DNA of 64,000 bases from Amblyornis subalaris (lineage: Eukaryota > Chordata > Aves > Passeriformes > Ptilonorhynchidae), in the NCBI GenBank assembly GCA_018881555.1, contig JACAXG010000050.1, forward strand, positions 4,092,001 through 4,156,000, in the 5' to 3' direction. Position numbers and translations under genes: made by a program. How positions within the stretch are numbered: the first letter of the stretch is position 1; every line of letters begins with the position of its first letter. Below, piece after piece: positions 61,301-64,000 of the stretch. The notes under the pieces are model-generated. The model saw nothing but the letters and a program-made list of their open reading frames with translations. It searched no databases and was not told the DNA's origin.

Positions 61301-64000
61301 TTAATTCAATTGACACGTATTTTACTCCTGACAGAAAGGCAAGTAGCAGGCAAAACCCACAGTATTTTCAATAAATTTATCAGGACAAGCAAATGTGGCG
61401 TTTTCCCTATTTTTACACACTCCGTAACCCAAACAAAGTAACAGCGCACAGCACCACTGCAAGTCTACTTAAAACTATGCCATGACTGTATTACATCTAA
61501 TTCAAGCATCATTTACTGATGGGACTTGATAATTTTCTGACATTTTCCTCTAATGATAGAGAAAGAGCAATTTCTTAAACAGTTGTTTTATGCTTTGCCC
61601 ACAAGAGAAAGTGAAATTACTTTTGAGACATGAATGCTTGCAGTAAGCACATTTTACCATTCATCTCATCTTTAACTTAAAATAAGAATTAGCAAAAACA
61701 TTTAGGTAATGTACACTTCTATAACTACATGAATGACCTAACAAATCTTTTCTTAAAGGAATGCAATTTCTTGACTGAAAGTTGTGATGATAAACGATAC
61801 AATTAACACACCTATGCATAAATAAATTCATTTAAGCATCTGGCATCTTGGCAAACTTGACAACTTCTCTGACAAATTTTCTCCTTCCTTCAGACAGTTA
61901 AATTAGCCACAGCAAAACTCAGTTTTTAAACCAGCTCAACAAATGTGTTTAAATGTAATATAGAAATACATAAAGTCATGAGCTATGAAATGTTACATAT
62001 GAAGCAAGCTATCTGCTTAACAGGTCAACATACATCTGTATCAACTTACCGCCCGGCATCCAGCATTTGTCTCATAACCAACCATTAAAACTTGAAACGG
62101 CCACTACAAGGGTAGTGCCTCAATCATAATTCCATCAAACACAGGAATTTGAGCTAGCAACTCTGTTTTTATGCCATTTTTGCCAGGAAGACAGAAGGTT
62201 CAACTTTGCCTGTTTGGCATCTGTATCTTTCAACAGCTATTTTACTTTTGTAACATGGATTTTGCCATTTCAAAACACATTCCAGGACCTAGTTACAATG
62301 AAAAAGAAAACATCACTGGGCATTTTCAGCTCTACATTAATAAAGAGCTGTTCAGACTGGTCGCATCACACCAATAACGAACATAACTTCAGATTGTCAA
62401 AAAAGTTACAAAAATTCTGATCACAGACCACAGTAACCCTGAAACTTAAAGAGATGTTCTGCTTTCAAAACCAACCATAACTGTACATATTCTAGTAACG
62501 TGACCAGGCAGGCTGTTAAATTTACCAGATATTCAACATACAAAAATTTACAGAAAAAGTCTATTCTGTGATCAATGTGTGAGAGTTCCAGAAATATTAC
62601 TTTCACCTACAGCTACATATGTACAATGTAAGCAAAAACCTACAGAAGCTCTCACTGGATTGAGTCTTAAATTTCTTTACATATCAATAGATACTTTCAC
62701 AAAAAATCATTACATACTAAACAGGCATCTCAATATTTTTTATCTAATAGATTATCACAATCCATTACTGTCGACTATTACTTTATAAGTAATTCAAAAT
62801 TAAGTAAATCATTTGGCCTTGGTAATCTGAATTATGCCAACAAAATGAGATTTTTAACTGAACTTTAAGACATATTTCTAGCACACAAATCTCAGCAATT
62901 TTAGAAGCTAACACATCTTAAAAACAATGCTTATAGATAGATTCATCGAAACTGGTACCTAATTAAGCATTTCCACATTCCCCCTTTAGCATGAATATAT
63001 GGCAAGATTACTTTCACCAGCTTTGTATTATCTCATTACATCTAACACAACAAGACAACAGTCCAGTGAAATAAAGCAGACGCTATAGAAATAAAAAGCA
63101 TTTAAAGAACACTCCAGACATTCCCAGGGGATTTTAGGAATTATCTATTTTCCCATCAGAAAACTTTAGAGGACATGACCTAAGTGAAATATATCTACTT
63201 TGATGGTCTAGGTTTGGGGTTTGGTTGTTTTGGGGGGCGACTTTTGTTGTACTTGGTTTGTTGAGGGTTTTTCTTGGTGTTTATATCAAACAGCCACTAC
63301 TGTTACATCAGAAAATAATGAGTGTATAACTCATTTCACGGAGGTTTATTTAGCCACTGCCAAGTTTCTATAAGTGAAATTCCCGAAAATATTTTCATAT
63401 AGGAATAAAATGAATTATCACCATGGACTTTACTACCATTTAGAACACAATTTTCCTTAAATCTTCCTGAGAAAAAAAACCCTTCTAGTAAGAACCTGGA
63501 AATGACCTCTAGGGTGCTCCAAAAGGAATGCCATTGTATTTACAGTCAAAATATATCTGTCAACCCACACTGCAACATTTAATATAAAATTGTATGTTAG
63601 AGTCATTAAAATAAGAAAAATTGACTAGTGCAGTATGTTTAAACTACACTGCACAAATTCACACTTTCTATGCTATCTAGGCTCAAAAATTTATCCTGAA
63701 ACACAGAATAACTGCTATTATACTCTACACTGCTTGTGGGGTTTTTATACTAGTTTCTGAGNCTACTATTTTTCTAATTATTTTAATGCATACTTCCAAA
63801 GGAAGGAAGTCTGGCTAAATCCACGTGAGAAGAGGGCTGAAATCTCCCTGTACTAGAAACAGCAAATAGGCTTAAATGAAGTTGTCAGACATGTACCCAG
63901 TACAATAAACTAAATACATACCTTTGACATGATGAACCAAGGACACAATGTGCTGAATAAATGACTCTGATGTGCTTTTGCTGGCCTGTGGCAGCTTAAT
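52390..64000 (-). CDS. BCLAF1: BCLAF1, 3' part (eight spliced coding exons): BCL2-associated transcription factor 1
   Basis: Exons on the - strand: 64000-63922 (partial), 61263-61158, 60261-60177, 59578-59403, 58259-58079, 54488-54342, 52748-52539, 52395-52390. They join in frame to 990 nt, 329 residues plus TAA. The product is the C-terminal third of BCLAF1, a THRAP3-related Arg/Ser-rich nuclear protein linked to transcription, mRNA processing and apoptosis control. Visible blocks are [31 protein letters not shown], an [15 protein letters not shown] basic-Ser stretch, [11 protein letters not shown], a Ser/Pro run, two RGRGRGR-type Gly-Arg segments, and the acidic tail [21 protein letters not shown]. 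Similarity to human BCLAF1 is near-complete in most exons. The N-terminal RS domain exons lie beyond 64000. It has the same strand as MTFR2. Confidence 0.96.
52539..52748 (-). CDS. BCLAF1: BCLAF1 coding exon, Gly-Arg box and acidic tail
   Basis: Seventy codons: [39 protein letters not shown], and the acidic [20 protein letters not shown]. Acceptor ttattgtag, donor AAG|gtaaat. The frame stays open through the following 143-nt intron. Confidence 0.95.
52749..54341 (-). other. BCLAF1: BCLAF1 intron, about 1.6 kb
   Basis: AT-rich intron with a few single Ns between the RGRGRARG exon and the [11 protein letters not shown] exon. No additional exon is recognised. Confidence 0.75.
54342..54488 (-). 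CDS. BCLAF1: BCLAF1 coding exon, RGRGRARG (symmetric, 49 codons)
   Basis: Encodes [20 protein letters not shown] and on through [21 protein letters not shown]. It is 147 nt and phase 0 at both ends, so it can be skipped without a frameshift. From memory, a human BCLAF1 isoform lacks a 49-residue segment at this place. Acceptor ggttaatcag, donor TTG|gtgggt (a weaker donor than its neighbours). Confidence 0.95.
54489..58078 (-). other. BCLAF1: BCLAF1 intron, about 3.6 kb
   Basis: The longest BCLAF1 intron visible. It has a G/T-rich block on the + strand at about 57255-57340 (C/A-rich in the transcript). No further exon is recognised. Confidence 0.75.
58079..58259 (-). CDS. BCLAF1: BCLAF1 coding exon, Ser/Pro run
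   Basis: Encodes [12 protein letters not shown], a run [14 protein letters not shown], then [20 protein letters not shown] and [14 protein letters not shown]. The serine run comes from a 12-bp unit repeated in tandem (58203-58214 and 58215-58226), so its length may vary. Acceptor atttttcag, donor TTT|gtaagt. Confidence 0.95.
59403..59578 (-). CDS. BCLAF1: BCLAF1 coding exon, basic Arg/Lys/Ser stretch
   Basis: Encodes [40 protein letters not shown] and [15 protein letters not shown]. Highly charged, likely disordered. Acceptor tttgttcacag, donor AG|gtaaat. Confidence 0.96.
60177..60261 (-). CDS. BCLAF1: BCLAF1 coding exon
   Basis: Encodes [20 protein letters not shown] and then RVFKEENQK. 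Acceptor tacatttag, donor AAA|gtaagt. 85 nt. Confidence 0.95.
61158..61263 (-). CDS. BCLAF1: BCLAF1 coding exon
   Basis: Encodes [20 protein letters not shown], then [15 protein letters not shown]. Acceptor gtaaccaacag, donor AG|gtatat. Confidence 0.95.
61264..63921 (-). other. BCLAF1: BCLAF1 intron, about 2.7 kb
   Basis: AT-rich intron. It contains a G/T-rich block on the + strand at about 63208-63265 and an isolated strong donor consensus on the - strand at 62043-62048 with CpG-containing flanks (see findings). Confidence 0.75.
63922..64000 (-). CDS. BCLAF1: BCLAF1 coding exon (cut by the window end)
   Basis: Encodes [20 protein letters not shown] and on to LVHHVK, donor G|gtatgt. The exon continues beyond the window. 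Confidence 0.95.

Overview
The window is vertebrate nuclear DNA, almost certainly from a bird. Genes are split into short exons with GT-AG introns, overall composition is AT-rich, one CpG island is present, and a degraded CR1 LINE of the kind that dominates avian genomes lies between two genes. The many isolated single N bases point to draft or heterozygous consensus calls. The species cannot be named from the sequence alone.

Three protein-coding genes are present, in the order and orientation of the human 6q23 block PDE7B - MTFR2 - BCLAF1. From 1 to 19730 on the + strand lie the last nine coding exons of PDE7B, a cAMP phosphodiesterase: 341 residues with the whole metal-binding catalytic core, followed by its 3' UTR. 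From 48177 down to 39249 on the - strand is a complete MTFR2 gene (mitochondrial fission regulator 2). It has a CpG-island promoter, seven well-supported coding exons, one extra in-frame exon candidate, and a good poly(A) site near 38550. From 64000 down to 52390 on the - strand are the last eight coding exons of BCLAF1 (329 residues), an Arg/Ser-rich nuclear factor; its 5' exons lie beyond the window.

PDE7B and MTFR2 converge on a gene-poor spacer of about 19.5 kb (19731-39248). Apart from UTRs it holds one CR1 fragment (34118-35660, - strand) and otherwise nothing I recognise. MTFR2 and BCLAF1 are in tandem, with about 4.2 kb between the BCLAF1 stop codon and the MTFR2 start codon; most of this is probably BCLAF1 3' UTR and the MTFR2 promoter.

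The three genes are not known to act in one pathway: PDE7B degrades cAMP in the cytosol, MTFR2 acts at mitochondria, and BCLAF1 works in nuclear RNA and transcription control. Their adjacency is best read as inherited synteny. I found no convincing previously undescribed system. The observations most worth checking are an extra 44-codon exon in MTFR2, a short 3'-terminal BCLAF1 intron with an open reading frame, and a possible alternative exon in a BCLAF1 intron.
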